DNA of 11,349 nt from an uncultured Bacillus sp. Lineage in GTDB: Bacteria > Bacillota > Bacilli > Bacillales > DSM-1321. A model generated the notes under the pieces. The model had not been told where the DNA came from, made no database searches, and was given only the letters and a program-made list of their open reading frames with translations. The position numbers and the translations under genes were made by a program. Numbering within the stretch: the stretch's first letter is position 1; each line of letters starts with the position of its first letter. This document shows positions 1-6,424 of the stretch, piece after piece. The DNA lies in assembly GCA_934215995.1 (NCBI GenBank), contig CAKQBC010000047.1, forward strand, positions 1-11,349, given 5' to 3'.

Positions 1-108
1 CACAGTGCCTGAATAATCCCTAATTTTAAGCAACTGGTGTTAAGTGGATCCGTATGAAGGGGCTAACAGGCTAATGCTGGCGATGTGGAGCTTGATCATT
101 TTCCCAGG

Positions 109-735
109 CTAGTGATGGAATGAAAGCAACAGCATAATGCCTTTCATGCCAAAGTACACGCCGAAACCCAAAAGCGACAGGCCGGATATGACGGAAATGC
201 CTTTCAGCATCTTCATGCTCAGGAATTTCCTGAAGCCGCTCGTCAAAGAAGCCATGAACAAATCCCAGATGGTCAGCCCGAGAAAAATCATGCAGCTATA
301 GATGAGCAAAGAGCCTGTCCCTTCAGTCTGTGCAGTTTGAGCGAGAACAGAGCCATATATGCCAAGCCAAAATAAAATCGATAAGGGACTTGTGATTGAC
401 ATGATGAAGCCTACTAAAAAAGAACGCAGCAATGATTCTTTCGACCGGTAAGAGGATATAGCCACTTTATCCATTTTCAGGATACTCTCAAAGCCTGTGT
501 ATAATAAAATGAATGCGCCAAACAGCCAGAGGAAAATTTGGATAATCGGGACTGTCAGGAATTGATTCAGCCCTAAATACACAATGAGCATGAAACATCC
601 ATCGGCAATCATCGAACCTGCCCCGACAATCCAGGCATGCCAAAATCCATTTTTGATCCCTTTATCGATCCTGGCCGAATTCACCGGGCCGATCGGTGCG
701 GCTAAACTTAAACCCAAAACGATATAACCTGCCAA
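109..735 (-). CDS. LysE/RhtB-family amino-acid exporter
   Basis: A 208-residue hydrophobic protein of the LysE family, which exports amino acids or related small metabolites across the cytoplasmic membrane. Near the N-terminus it carries the family signature, a GLSLAAPIGPVN stretch at residues 8-19 followed by a charged loop (DKGIKNGF). Several hydrophobic segments follow (about 2-18, 35-58, 62-80, 103-130, 138-162 and 178-204), and the length is normal for the family. The start is uncertain. The first usable codon in frame is TTG at 735-733, but the good GGAGGGG ribosome site lies about 20 bases further upstream and is instead well spaced for an in-frame ATC at 750-748; a TAG closes the frame just beyond. 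Related proteins usually have a few more residues before the signature. The gene stands alone, divergent from the cupredoxin gene. The substrate cannot be read from the sequence. Confidence 0.85.
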   Translation of the reverse strand: MAGYIVLGLSLAAPIGPVNSARIDKGIKNGFWHAWIVGAGSMIADGCFMLIVYLGLNQFLTVPIIQIFLWLFGAFILLYTGFESILKMDKVAISSYRSKESLLRSFLVGFIMSITSPLSILFWLGIYGSVLAQTAQTEGTGSLLIYSCMIFLGLTIWDLFMASLTSGFRKFLSMKMLKGISVISGLSLLGFGVYFGMKGIMLLLSFHH

Positions 736-1003
736 GATGCTGATACTGATTGTCTACCCCTCCCTGCCTAAAAGCGTTCTTCTATACTTATGTACAGGCT
801 CCTCCTTATCAGAACATTTTTTTGCCTTCTTGAAATTCCATTACATGGGGTGCGATTCCGTACATCTATCATTAAAGGGGAACGGCAGTATATGTGGGAT
901 GGGGATTGAGGTGAGAAAAATCCCGACTGATTAAAAACGTCCTTTATAGTAATAATCCCTTCTGAATAGGAAACAAATAATGTGTAGGAAGGAGATTATA
1001 CGA
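736..1003. other. Intergenic region between two divergent genes
   Basis: This 268-base gap must hold the promoters of the LysE-type gene (leftward) and the cupredoxin gene (rightward), but I see no strong sigma-A pair for either. A loose rightward candidate is CTGATT, a 17-base gap, then TAATAA at about 926-954. On the minus strand a consensus ribosome site (AAGGAGGAG, plus-strand 799-807) has no ATG, GTG or TTG at useful spacing after it. An open frame at 737-934 (plus) has no ribosome site and no recognisable protein character, so I do not call it. Confidence 0.4.
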
Positions 1004-1393
1004 ATGGTTTTTAAAAAGTATTTAACAGGACTGGCTACTCTGCTTGCAATGTTCATTATTTTGAACGCTACAGACTCTGTTGGCGTATATGCCAAATCCG
1101 GTTCCTTGATGCGGCCTATGGAGACGAGACAAGATATAGTGATCGAGTTGAAAGACGATTTCTTTAATCCGAAAGTCATAACGGTTTCCAGCGGAAAAGC
1201 AACAACATTAGTATTGAAAAACAAGGGTAAGAAAGAACATACTTTCACAGTGGAACAGCTCGGAATCGACGCCGAAGTTCAGCCCGGAAAAGATAAAACC
1301 ATTTCTGTAAAACCGATAAAACGAGGGACATATGAACTGATATGTCGGTACCATTTCAATGAAGGCATGGTTGGAAAAGTAATTGTTAATTAA
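1004..1393 (+). CDS. Secreted cupredoxin-domain (type I copper) protein
   Basis: A 129-residue precursor with an N-terminal signal peptide: Lys4 and Lys5, a hydrophobic core at about 8-22, and a plausible cleavage after VYA at residue 30. A plastocyanin/azurin-like cupredoxin domain fills about residues 45-129. The expected copper ligands are visible in order: His79 (EHTF), Cys114 and His117 (CRYH), and Met122 (GM). The protein should therefore bind one type I copper outside the membrane, for electron transfer or copper binding. It resembles the stand-alone Cupredoxin_1 proteins of Bacilli. I chose ATG 1004 because AAGGAG at 989-994 is well spaced for it; an earlier in-frame ATG at 980 lies upstream of that ribosome site. 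It has its own terminator and no oxidase or copper ATPase beside it, so its partner is unknown. Confidence 0.85.
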   Translation: MVFKKYLTGLATLLAMFIILNATDSVGVYAKSGSLMRPMETRQDIVIELKDDFFNPKVITVSSGKATTLVLKNKGKKEHTFTVEQLGIDAEVQPGKDKTISVKPIKRGTYELICRYHFNEGMVGKVIVN

Positions 1394-1412
1394 AAGACCA
1401 AGCTATCTGAAC

Positions 1413-1461
1413 CGCCTTATAAAAGTTAGGATCCAATCTAACGTTTATGGGGCGATTTTTG
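1413..1461 (+). terminator. Terminator of the cupredoxin gene
   Basis: A 17-pair stem (1413-1429 with 1438-1454), including two G-U pairs and one mismatch, closes an 8-base loop. It is followed by ATTTTTG. It begins 20 bases after the cupredoxin stop codon. Confidence 0.75.
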
Positions 1462-1462
1462 T

Positions 1463-1493
1463 AAAAAGAAAACCCTAGGCTAGGCCTAGGGTT
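1463..1493 (-). terminator. Minus-strand terminator with no minus-strand gene in front
   Basis: A perfect 10-bp inverted repeat (1471-1480 with 1484-1493, loop TAG). Read on the minus strand it is followed by TTCTTTTTAC, a typical U-rich tail; on the plus strand no U-run follows. It therefore ends leftward transcription, yet no leftward coding region lies between it and rph. It sits back to back with the cupredoxin terminator. Confidence 0.7.
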
Positions 1494-1634
1494 CCGTGAT
1501 GAAAATATTTGATGGATAAAAAAGAGCGTTGCTTTTCTAATCTTAGCCGTTTCAGGAACTGAATCCGAGTGAAAAACAGCCCGTTGAATTATTTAGATTA
1601 GTAAGGATTGAGATACTTCTCTGTACTCCTCCCA
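1464..1634 (-). ncRNA. Candidate small RNA of about 170 nt
   Basis: On the minus strand an extended -10 (TGTTATAAT, plus-strand 1640-1648) leads into a segment that ends at the terminator at 1463-1493. No start codon follows the SD-like GGGAGGAG at its 5' end, and no reading frame of note exists. The middle can fold: 1595-1601 pairs with 1537-1543 (7 bp), 1585-1588 with 1551-1554 (4 bp), and 1577-1582 with 1556-1561 (6 bp). In the last stem two pairs are G-U on the minus strand but would be A-C mismatches on the plus strand, so the fold favours a leftward RNA. A weaker hairpin with six U residues at 1518-1536 could give a shorter product. I do not recognise it as a known RNA family. The -35 is poor, as is usual with an extended -10. 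Confidence 0.4.
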
Positions 1635-1639
1635 GTTTT

Positions 1640-1648
1640 ATTATAACA
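1640..1648 (-). promoter_or_regulatory. Extended -10 promoter for the minus-strand RNA candidate
   Basis: Read leftward the sequence is TGTTATAAT, a full match to the TGnTATAAT extended -10. The expected -35 region around 1663-1668 reads TGTTTT, which is weak. The transcript would begin near 1633-1634. Confidence 0.45.
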
Positions 1649-1732
1649 CCTAAAAAATGGTAAAAACAGACTTTTTATTAACATTTCTTCTTGTTATCAT
1701 CAATAACACTATAGGGGTGGGAGTGATGCACT

Positions 1733-4357
1733 GTGGGTACTTATGTGCTCGGTTTTCAGGAAATAGACAGAACACAGCTGTTGCTCGTTGGCGGAAAAGG
1801 CCTCCATTTAGGTGAATTAGCAAAAATGGAAGGAATACAGGTGCCCGATGGCTTTTGTGTCACAACAGCGGCATTTCAAAAAGCCATTGGGCAAAACGAA
1901 GGATTACACGCCTTAATGGACTGTCTGGCTGTGCTTACAGCCGAAGATCGGGACCGCATTGGTGAAGTTTGCACGAAAATACGGCAAACCATTATGGAAG
2001 CAGATATTCCTTCCACTGTTGTGGAAGAGGTTGGCCGCTATCTTTCCCGGCTTGGTGAAAAATATGCTTATGCAGTACGATCCAGTGCCACTGCAGAAGA
2101 TTTGCCTTTTACCTCATTTGCCGGCCAGCAAGACAGCTATCTGAATGTTATCGGTAAAGAAGCCATCTTGCAGCATATCGGCAAATGCTGGACGTCCCTA
2201 TTCACGGAGCGCGCAGTGATCTACCGCATGCGAAATGGAATTGATCACAGACAGGTTTTTATATCCGTTGTCGTGCAACGGATGGTTTTCCCGAATGCTT
2301 CAGGGGTTATGTTTACGGCCGATCCGATAACGTCCAACCGAAAGCTGCTCTCTATCGATGCCAGCTTTGGGCTGGGGGAGGCGATTGTATCCGGGCTTGT
2401 ATCTGCCGACTGTTATAAAGTCCGGGAAGGCAAGGTTGTCGATAAAAGGATAGCGACCAAAAAATGCGCTGTCTTTGACAAGAAAGAAGGGGGGACTGAA
2501 AAACGGCAGATTGAAACGGATAAGCAGGGTCTGCAAACACTGACAGAACAGCAAGTGATGGAGCTGGCACGTATCGGCAGGGTGATTGAAGCACACTTCG
2601 GCGGGCCGCAGGATATCGAATGGTGTTTAGCTGATGAAGTATTTTATATTGTCCAGAGCCGGCCAATCACCACCTTGTTCCCCATCCCTGAAAATGCTGG
2701 GTCCGAAGAAAATCATGTATATGTATCTGTCGGCCATCAACAAATGATGACCGATCCTATCAAACCTCTGGGCCTGTCTTTTTATCTGTTAACAACTCCG
2801 GCACCCATGCGCCATGCCGGGGGAAGGCTGTTTGTAGATGTAACGCAAAATCTCGCTTCTCCTGCCGGCAGGGAAGTGTTGCTGAATACGCTTGGACAAT
2901 CGGACCCTCTTATTAAAGATGCTCTTATGGCTATACTTAATCGGGGCGATATTATAAAAGTGTCGGGGAAGGACTGTTCCGGAAGGCTAGCACACACGAA
3001 CGGGAACCCGGCTATGCAGTCTGCAGGATTCCAAGCCGATGCCAAAAACGGGGCGGCAATCTTTGCCGATTTGATGGAAAGAAGCCAGGCATCGATTGAC
3101 AGGGCCAATGAGAGCATCAGAGCAAAGTCAGGTGCGGAACTGTTTGATTTTATTCTGGAGGATATCGTGCAATTGCAGAAGCACGTCTTATTTGAACCGA
3201 AAAGCATGGGAGTAATTATGGCGGCAATGGATGCCGCTAAGTGGATTAATGAAAAAATGGATGAGTGGCTGGGCGAAACGAATGCAGCGGATACACTTTC
3301 TCAATCTGTACAGAATAATATCACTTCGGAAATGGGCTTGGCTCTCCTGGATGTCGCAGATCAGATTCGTCCATATCCCGAAGTGGTTAAGTATCTGAAG
3401 GGCGTAAAAGATGACTCCTTTCTGGATGGGCTGGTTACAATTGATGGCGGCCAAAAAGCACATGGTGCAATCTCTGCCTATCTTAAAAAATACGGCATGC
3501 GATGCAGCGGGGAAATTGATATTACGAAGAGCCGATGGAGTGAAAAACCAGCCTCTCTTGTTCCCATGATTCTCAGTAACATTAAAAATTTCAAGCCGGA
3601 AGCAGGCAAGAGGAAATTCGATCAAGGGCTAAAGGAAGCGTTGGACAAAGAAAAAGAGTTGCTGGAGCGGTTGAAACAATTGCCCGATGGGGAGAAAAAA
3701 GCCGGGATGACGAAAGGAAAAATCCAGCTTCTCCGTACTTTTATGGGTTATCGCGAATATCCGAAATATGGGATGGTCAGTCGCTATTTTGTCTATAAGC
3801 AGGCATTGCTGAAAGAAGCGGAACGACTTGTAAAAGCCAATATCATTCATGAAACGGAAGATATATTTTATCTCTTTTTTGATGAACTCCGTGATGCCGT
3901 CCTCAAAAACAAAGTGGATTATCAATTGATCCGTGAACGAAAAGTCGAATACAAAGTATATGAAAAACTGGCTCCGCCGCGCGTGCTTACATCTGACGGT
4001 GAAATCATTGCCGGCGCATACAAAAGGGAGAACATTCCGGCCGCCGCACTGGCGGGCCTGCCTGTATCTTCCGGAGTGATAGAGGGGCGGGCGCGTGTCA
4101 TCCTAAAGATGGAAGACGCAGACCTGGAAGAAGGGGACATATTAGTCACCACTTTCACCGATCCTAGCTGGACGCCGTTGTTTGTATCTGTAAAAGGCTT
4201 AGTCGCTGAGGTGGGAGGGCTGATGACCCATGGTGCTGTCATTGCACGCGAATATGGCTTGCCGGCCGTAATCGGCGTGGAAGATGCCACAAAACGAATA
4301 AAAGATGGGCAGCAAATCCGCGTGAATGGGACTGAAGGGTATATCGAAGTCCTGTAA
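1733..4357 (+). CDS. rph: Rifamycin phosphotransferase (Rph)
   Basis: An 874-residue three-domain enzyme of the PEP-synthase-like fold. It transfers the beta-phosphate of ATP to the ansa-chain hydroxyl (C21) of rifamycins, giving AMP and phosphate, and inactivates the antibiotic in the cytoplasm. The N-terminal ATP-grasp domain (about 1-320) shows GGKG at 20-23, RSSAT at 116-120, DIEW at 294-297 and QSRP at 308-311. The middle rifamycin-binding domain spans about 330-760. The C-terminal swivelling His domain carries the phosphohistidine His833 in MTHGAVIAREYGLP. Length and His context match the Listeria and Bacillus (YvkC-type) enzymes rather than PEP synthase or PPDK. The start is GTG at 1733, with GGGAG at 1719-1723 nine bases upstream and an N-terminus that aligns with the family. 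The gene is complete and transcribed alone. A CTATAGGGGT motif at 1709-1718 resembles part of the CstR-type operators downstream. Confidence 0.92.
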   Translation: MGTYVLGFQEIDRTQLLLVGGKGLHLGELAKMEGIQVPDGFCVTTAAFQKAIGQNEGLHALMDCLAVLTAEDRDRIGEVCTKIRQTIMEADIPSTVVEEVGRYLSRLGEKYAYAVRSSATAEDLPFTSFAGQQDSYLNVIGKEAILQHIGKCWTSLFTERAVIYRMRNGIDHRQVFISVVVQRMVFPNASGVMFTADPITSNRKLLSIDASFGLGEAIVSGLVSADCYKVREGKVVDKRIATKKCAVFDKKEGGTEKRQIETDKQGLQTLTEQQVMELARIGRVIEAHFGGPQDIEWCLADEVFYIVQSRPITTLFPIPENAGSEENHVYVSVGHQQMMTDPIKPLGLSFYLLTTPAPMRHAGGRLFVDVTQNLASPAGREVLLNTLGQSDPLIKDALMAILNRGDIIKVSGKDCSGRLAHTNGNPAMQSAGFQADAKNGAAIFADLMERSQASIDRANESIRAKSGAELFDFILEDIVQLQKHVLFEPKSMGVIMAAMDAAKWINEKMDEWLGETNAADTLSQSVQNNITSEMGLALLDVADQIRPYPEVVKYLKGVKDDSFLDGLVTIDGGQKAHGAISAYLKKYGMRCSGEIDITKSRWSEKPASLVPMILSNIKNFKPEAGKRKFDQGLKEALDKEKELLERLKQLPDGEKKAGMTKGKIQLLRTFMGYREYPKYGMVSRYFVYKQALLKEAERLVKANIIHETEDIFYLFFDELRDAVLKNKVDYQLIRERKVEYKVYEKLAPPRVLTSDGEIIAGAYKRENIPAAALAGLPVSSGVIEGRARVILKMEDADLEEGDILVTTFTDPSWTPLFVSVKGLVAEVGGLMTHGAVIAREYGLPAVIGVEDATKRIKDGQQIRVNGTEGYIEVL

Positions 4358-4402
4358 TTGTGAATGTATGGGGTTATGAACCAGTTTTGAAAACAAAAAG
4401 TT

Positions 4403-4440
4403 GGCCTTCTGTCAGGACAGGGGGCTATAGTTTTCTTTCT
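4403..4440 (+). terminator. Terminator downstream of rph
   Basis: The stem GCCTTCTG (4404-4411) pairs with CAGGGGGC (4418-4425), with two G-U pairs and a 6-base loop. It is followed by TATAGTTTTCTTTCT. It lies 46 bases after the rph stop. Confidence 0.55.
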
Positions 4441-4453
4441 AGTAACGGGGCAG

Positions 4454-4477
4454 CACCATGTTAATGGGTGTTTTTTT
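4454..4477 (+). terminator. Second terminator between rph and cstR
   Basis: CACCAT (4454-4459) pairs with ATGGGTG (4464-4470) with one bulged G and a 4-base loop, directly followed by seven T residues. It would isolate the sulfur operon from rph read-through. Nothing further is seen between here and the cstR promoter at 4597. Confidence 0.6.
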
Positions 4478-4596
4478 GTTAACAGGCCCTATAGCAAAAG
4501 ACGGATGAACAGGGGCATCTGATCAATCTGGACACATGATTGGAGATCACTTTATTAGGTTCTGAAAAGGAGAATAAAAAAATATAAGCAAACTTT

Positions 4597-4625
4597 TTGA
4601 CGCATTACCCATGGGGGTATATTAT
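4597..4625 (+). promoter_or_regulatory. cstR promoter, sigma-A type
   Basis: TTGACG (4597-4602), a 17-base spacer, then TATTAT (4620-4625). The operator-like repeat at 4605-4620 fills the spacer, so a bound CstR would block RNA polymerase directly. This fits autoregulation. Confidence 0.65.
4605..4620 (+). promoter_or_regulatory. CstR operator candidate 1
   Basis: TTACC-CATGGG-GGTAT, an inverted repeat with a G/C-rich centre (TACCC-N4-GGGTA core) typical of the CsoR/CstR family. It lies inside the cstR promoter spacer. Confidence 0.65.
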
Positions 4626-4660
4626 TGGTTTATCATAACTTCATGAAGGAGGAACAAAGA

Positions 4661-4921
4661 TTGGATTATGATGACAAATTAAAAAGCCGATTAAGAAGGA
4701 TGGAAGGCCAATTGCGGGGGATATACCGCATGATGGAGGAAGGGCAGGATTGCAAGGATGTAATCACCCAGCTATCAGCGGTCCGTTCAGGAATCGAGAG
4801 GGCGATCGGGCTTGTGGTCAGCCAAAACTTGATTGAATGCGTGCGGGCGAATGAGCAGGATTCCGAGGAGATGAATGAACTGATCGGGGAAGCTGTTAAT
4901 CTGCTTGTGAAAAGCCGCTAA
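4661..4921 (+). CDS. cstR: Persulfide-sensing repressor CstR (CsoR family)
   Basis: An 86-residue all-helical DUF156/CsoR-family repressor. It has Cys31 (in a DCKDVITQ context) and Cys60 (in NLIECV), the same positions as the reactive pair in Staphylococcus aureus CstR. It lacks the His that copper-sensing CsoR uses beside its second Cys, which points to sensing of per- and polysulfides by forming di- or trisulfide links between subunits. The start is TTG at 4661: GGAGG at 4649-4653 is spaced eight bases before it, and the N-terminus then aligns with other CstR proteins; the upstream in-frame codons at 4625-4660 precede the ribosome site. It is the first gene of a sulfur-transfer operon with its own type of operator in front and 65 bases downstream. 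It matches YrkD of B. subtilis in context. Confidence 0.9.
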   Translation: MDYDDKLKSRLRRMEGQLRGIYRMMEEGQDCKDVITQLSAVRSGIERAIGLVVSQNLIECVRANEQDSEEMNELIGEAVNLLVKSR

Positions 4922-4952
4922 TCTGTAAGTCTATATTTTTTTACTAAAATAA

Positions 4953-4968
4953 ATACCTATAGGGGTAT
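4953..4968 (+). promoter_or_regulatory. CstR operator candidate 2
   Basis: ATACC-TATAGG-GGTAT, a clean inverted repeat in the 65-base gap between cstR and the DsrE-type gene. A possible -10 (TAAAAT, 4945-4950) lies just upstream, so this may be a second regulated promoter for the structural genes; the matching -35 is weak. Confidence 0.65.
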
Positions 4969-4986
4969 GTGTATTCAGGAGGAACA

Positions 4987-5463
4987 ATGGAACAGAAATC
5001 TACTAATATCATTTTATTCAGCGGGGACTACGATAAGGCAATGGCTGCGTATATTATAGCTAATGGGGCAGCTGCCTATGACCATGAGGTGACGATTTTC
5101 CACACTTTCTGGGGAATCAATGCATTGAGGAAACAGGAGCCTATGAATGTGAAAAAAGGCTTCCTTGAGAAAATGTTCGGGAAAATGATGCCAAGGGGCG
5201 CTGAAAAATTGGCGCTTTCAAATATGAACATGATGGGCATGGGACCAAAAATGATTAAGCATGTCATGAATAAACATAATGCACTCACTTTGACTGAGTT
5301 GATCGATATGGCGCGCGAACAGGATATTAAGCTTGTTTCCTGCACGATGACAATGGATCTGCTGGGACTTCAAAAAGAGGAACTGCTCGATGATGTCCAT
5401 TATGCAGGTGTGGCTGCCTATCTTGCTGACGCAGAAAATGGAGCTGTGAACTTATTTATATAA
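4987..5463 (+). CDS. DsrE/DsrF-like sulfur-carrier protein (YrkE type)
   Basis: A 158-residue protein of the DsrE2 branch of the DsrE/DsrF/DsrH-like family. It has an N-terminal beta-strand and glycine turn (ILFSGDYDKA, residues 9-18), the family's FHTFWGINALRK block (39-49), and a single cysteine, Cys119, in VSCTMTMDLLG. That Cys is the expected carrier of sulfane sulfur received from rhodanese or TusA partners. Residues 63-94 hold nine methionines, an amphipathic or membrane-associating stretch that I believe is common in this branch. ATG 4987 is chosen because AGGAGG ends six bases before it; the earlier in-frame ATG at 4969 overlaps the operator and lies upstream of the ribosome site. The gene is the first structural gene after cstR and matches YrkE of B. 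subtilis in position. The exact donor and acceptor are inferred. Confidence 0.85.
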   Translation: MEQKSTNIILFSGDYDKAMAAYIIANGAAAYDHEVTIFHTFWGINALRKQEPMNVKKGFLEKMFGKMMPRGAEKLALSNMNMMGMGPKMIKHVMNKHNALTLTELIDMAREQDIKLVSCTMTMDLLGLQKEELLDDVHYAGVAAYLADAENGAVNLFI

Positions 5464-5498
5464 AAGTTGATGATTAAACAAACAGGAAGGTGAGACAG

Positions 5499-5804
5499 AT
5501 GAGGGAAATAGAAGCAAAAGAGGTCCAGGAGCGGTTAGAGGCAGGCGAACAATTGGATATAATTGATGTTCGCGAGCCGGAAGAGGTGGTGCAAGGCCAT
5601 ATAAAAGGAATTACCCATATACCGCTCGGTGAACTTCCTGAACGCATTGGGGAATTGGATTTCTCTAAGGAATACATCATGGTATGCCGTTCAAGCGCAC
5701 GGAGCGGGCAAGCGACAGCTTATCTGGAGGCAAATGGGTATCAGGCAACGAATATGGCTGGCGGCATGCTCTCCTGGACTGGTGAAACAGTCAAAAATTT
5801 TTGA
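5499..5804 (+). CDS. Single-domain rhodanese sulfurtransferase
   Basis: A 101-residue single rhodanese domain. It has the DVREPEE motif (23-29), a GHIKG turn (33-37), the catalytic loop CRSSARSG with Cys63 as persulfide carrier, and the closing AGGMLSW motif. It should move sulfane sulfur between small thiols and protein cysteines in the cytoplasm, most simply feeding the TusA and DsrE proteins beside it. ATG 5499 has a GGAAGGTGA ribosome site just upstream; an in-frame GTG at 5490 lies within that site. It sits 35 bases after the DsrE gene. As I recall it, the B. subtilis yrk order has no separate rhodanese at this point, so this gene is an addition relative to that model. A third operator-like repeat follows its stop codon. 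Confidence 0.9.
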   Translation: MREIEAKEVQERLEAGEQLDIIDVREPEEVVQGHIKGITHIPLGELPERIGELDFSKEYIMVCRSSARSGQATAYLEANGYQATNMAGGMLSWTGETVKNF

Positions 5805-5812
5805 TGATTATT

Positions 5813-5828
5813 ATACCCCATACTGTAT
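5813..5828 (+). promoter_or_regulatory. CstR operator candidate 3, inside the operon
   Basis: ATACC-CCATAC-TGTAT has the same 5-6-5 layout and length as the other two sites, with one half-site mismatch. It lies in the 37-base gap between the rhodanese and TusA-rhodanese genes, ending just before the GGAGG ribosome site (5830-5834). It may mark an internal regulated promoter or be a relic of gene insertion. Confidence 0.4.
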
Positions 5829-5841
5829 AGGAGGAACAAGG

Positions 5842-6402
5842 ATGATAATAAAAGCAGATGTTCAATTGGATGCAAAAGGGCTTGCGTGCCCTATGCCGAT
5901 TGTCCGGACAAAAAAAGCAATCAAAGATTTGGCTGAGGGGCAGGTATTGGAAATCGCTGCGACAGATAAGGGCTCGAAGGCGGATCTCGCTGCATGGGCT
6001 GAATCGACAGGACACCAGTATATAGGCACAAAAGAAGAAGGCGATGTCCTATACCATTATATCCGCAAGAGCGGTGGGGACGGTGAAGCAGAAAAGCCGT
6101 TTGGACAGACAGTCACAAATGAAGAGCTCCAGTCGCGTGATGGAATCATTCTCGATGTCAGGGAGGAAGCTGAATATGCATTCGGACACGTTCCGGGAGC
6201 AAAATCCATCTCTCTTGGCGAACTGGAGGAAAGAATGGGCGAGCTGAATCGAAATGAGGAAATCTACGTGATTTGCCGTACAGGCAGGCGCAGTGAGCTT
6301 GCTGCCCATAAGCTTGCCGCAAATGGTTTCTCAAAAGTATATAACGTTTTGCCAGGCATGAAAGAATGGAACGGAGACGTAAGCAAAGATACCGAAAAAT
6401 AA
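5842..6402 (+). CDS. TusA-rhodanese fusion sulfurtransferase (YrkF type)
   Basis: A 186-residue two-domain protein. Residues 6-76 form a TusA sulfur-carrier domain with the CPMPI motif (Cys16). After a short Gly/Glu linker (77-90), residues 91-180 form a rhodanese domain with DVREEAEY (105-112) and the catalytic loop CRTGRRS (Cys145). The fusion suggests direct hand-over of persulfide sulfur from the rhodanese Cys to the TusA Cys; S. aureus CstA likewise links rhodanese and TusA domains. Domain order and length match B. subtilis YrkF (about 185 residues). ATG 5842 follows a strong AGGAGG with good spacing; the open frame extends further upstream, but that part overlaps the rhodanese gene in another frame. 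The gap to the next gene is 22 bases, indicating co-transcription. Confidence 0.9.
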   Translation: MIIKADVQLDAKGLACPMPIVRTKKAIKDLAEGQVLEIAATDKGSKADLAAWAESTGHQYIGTKEEGDVLYHYIRKSGGDGEAEKPFGQTVTNEELQSRDGIILDVREEAEYAFGHVPGAKSISLGELEERMGELNRNEEIYVICRTGRRSELAAHKLAANGFSKVYNVLPGMKEWNGDVSKDTEK

Positions 6403-6424
6403 GGAAATGGGAGGAATTTTAATA

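Noticed and set aside
1..108. Possible gene end or terminator at the left edge
   Set aside because: All plus-strand frames close within 21 bases, and no hairpin with a U-run is visible for the leftward gene.
737..934. Small plus-strand open frame upstream of the cupredoxin gene
   Set aside because: No ribosome site, no domain character, and it covers the region where the divergent promoters must lie.
937..950. Possible PerR/Fur-like box (TTATAGTAATAAT) before the cupredoxin gene
   Set aside because: It fits the 7-1-7 inverted repeat poorly and looks like ordinary A+T-rich promoter sequence.
931..1248. Minus-strand open frame over the cupredoxin gene
   Set aside because: Antisense to a well-supported gene with clear copper ligands and signal peptide; composition is typical of a shadow frame.
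1394..1732. Rifamycin-associated element or leader attenuator controlling rph
   Set aside because: No match to the actinobacterial 19-bp element that I can see, and the visible terminators serve the cupredoxin gene and the leftward transcript rather than an rph leader.
2300..4290. Several minus-strand open frames inside rph
   Set aside because: All are antisense to conserved rph motifs and lack ribosome sites.
5629..5841. Longer N-terminus for the TusA-rhodanese protein
   Set aside because: The extension overlaps the rhodanese gene in another frame and the strong AGGAGG is placed for ATG 5842.
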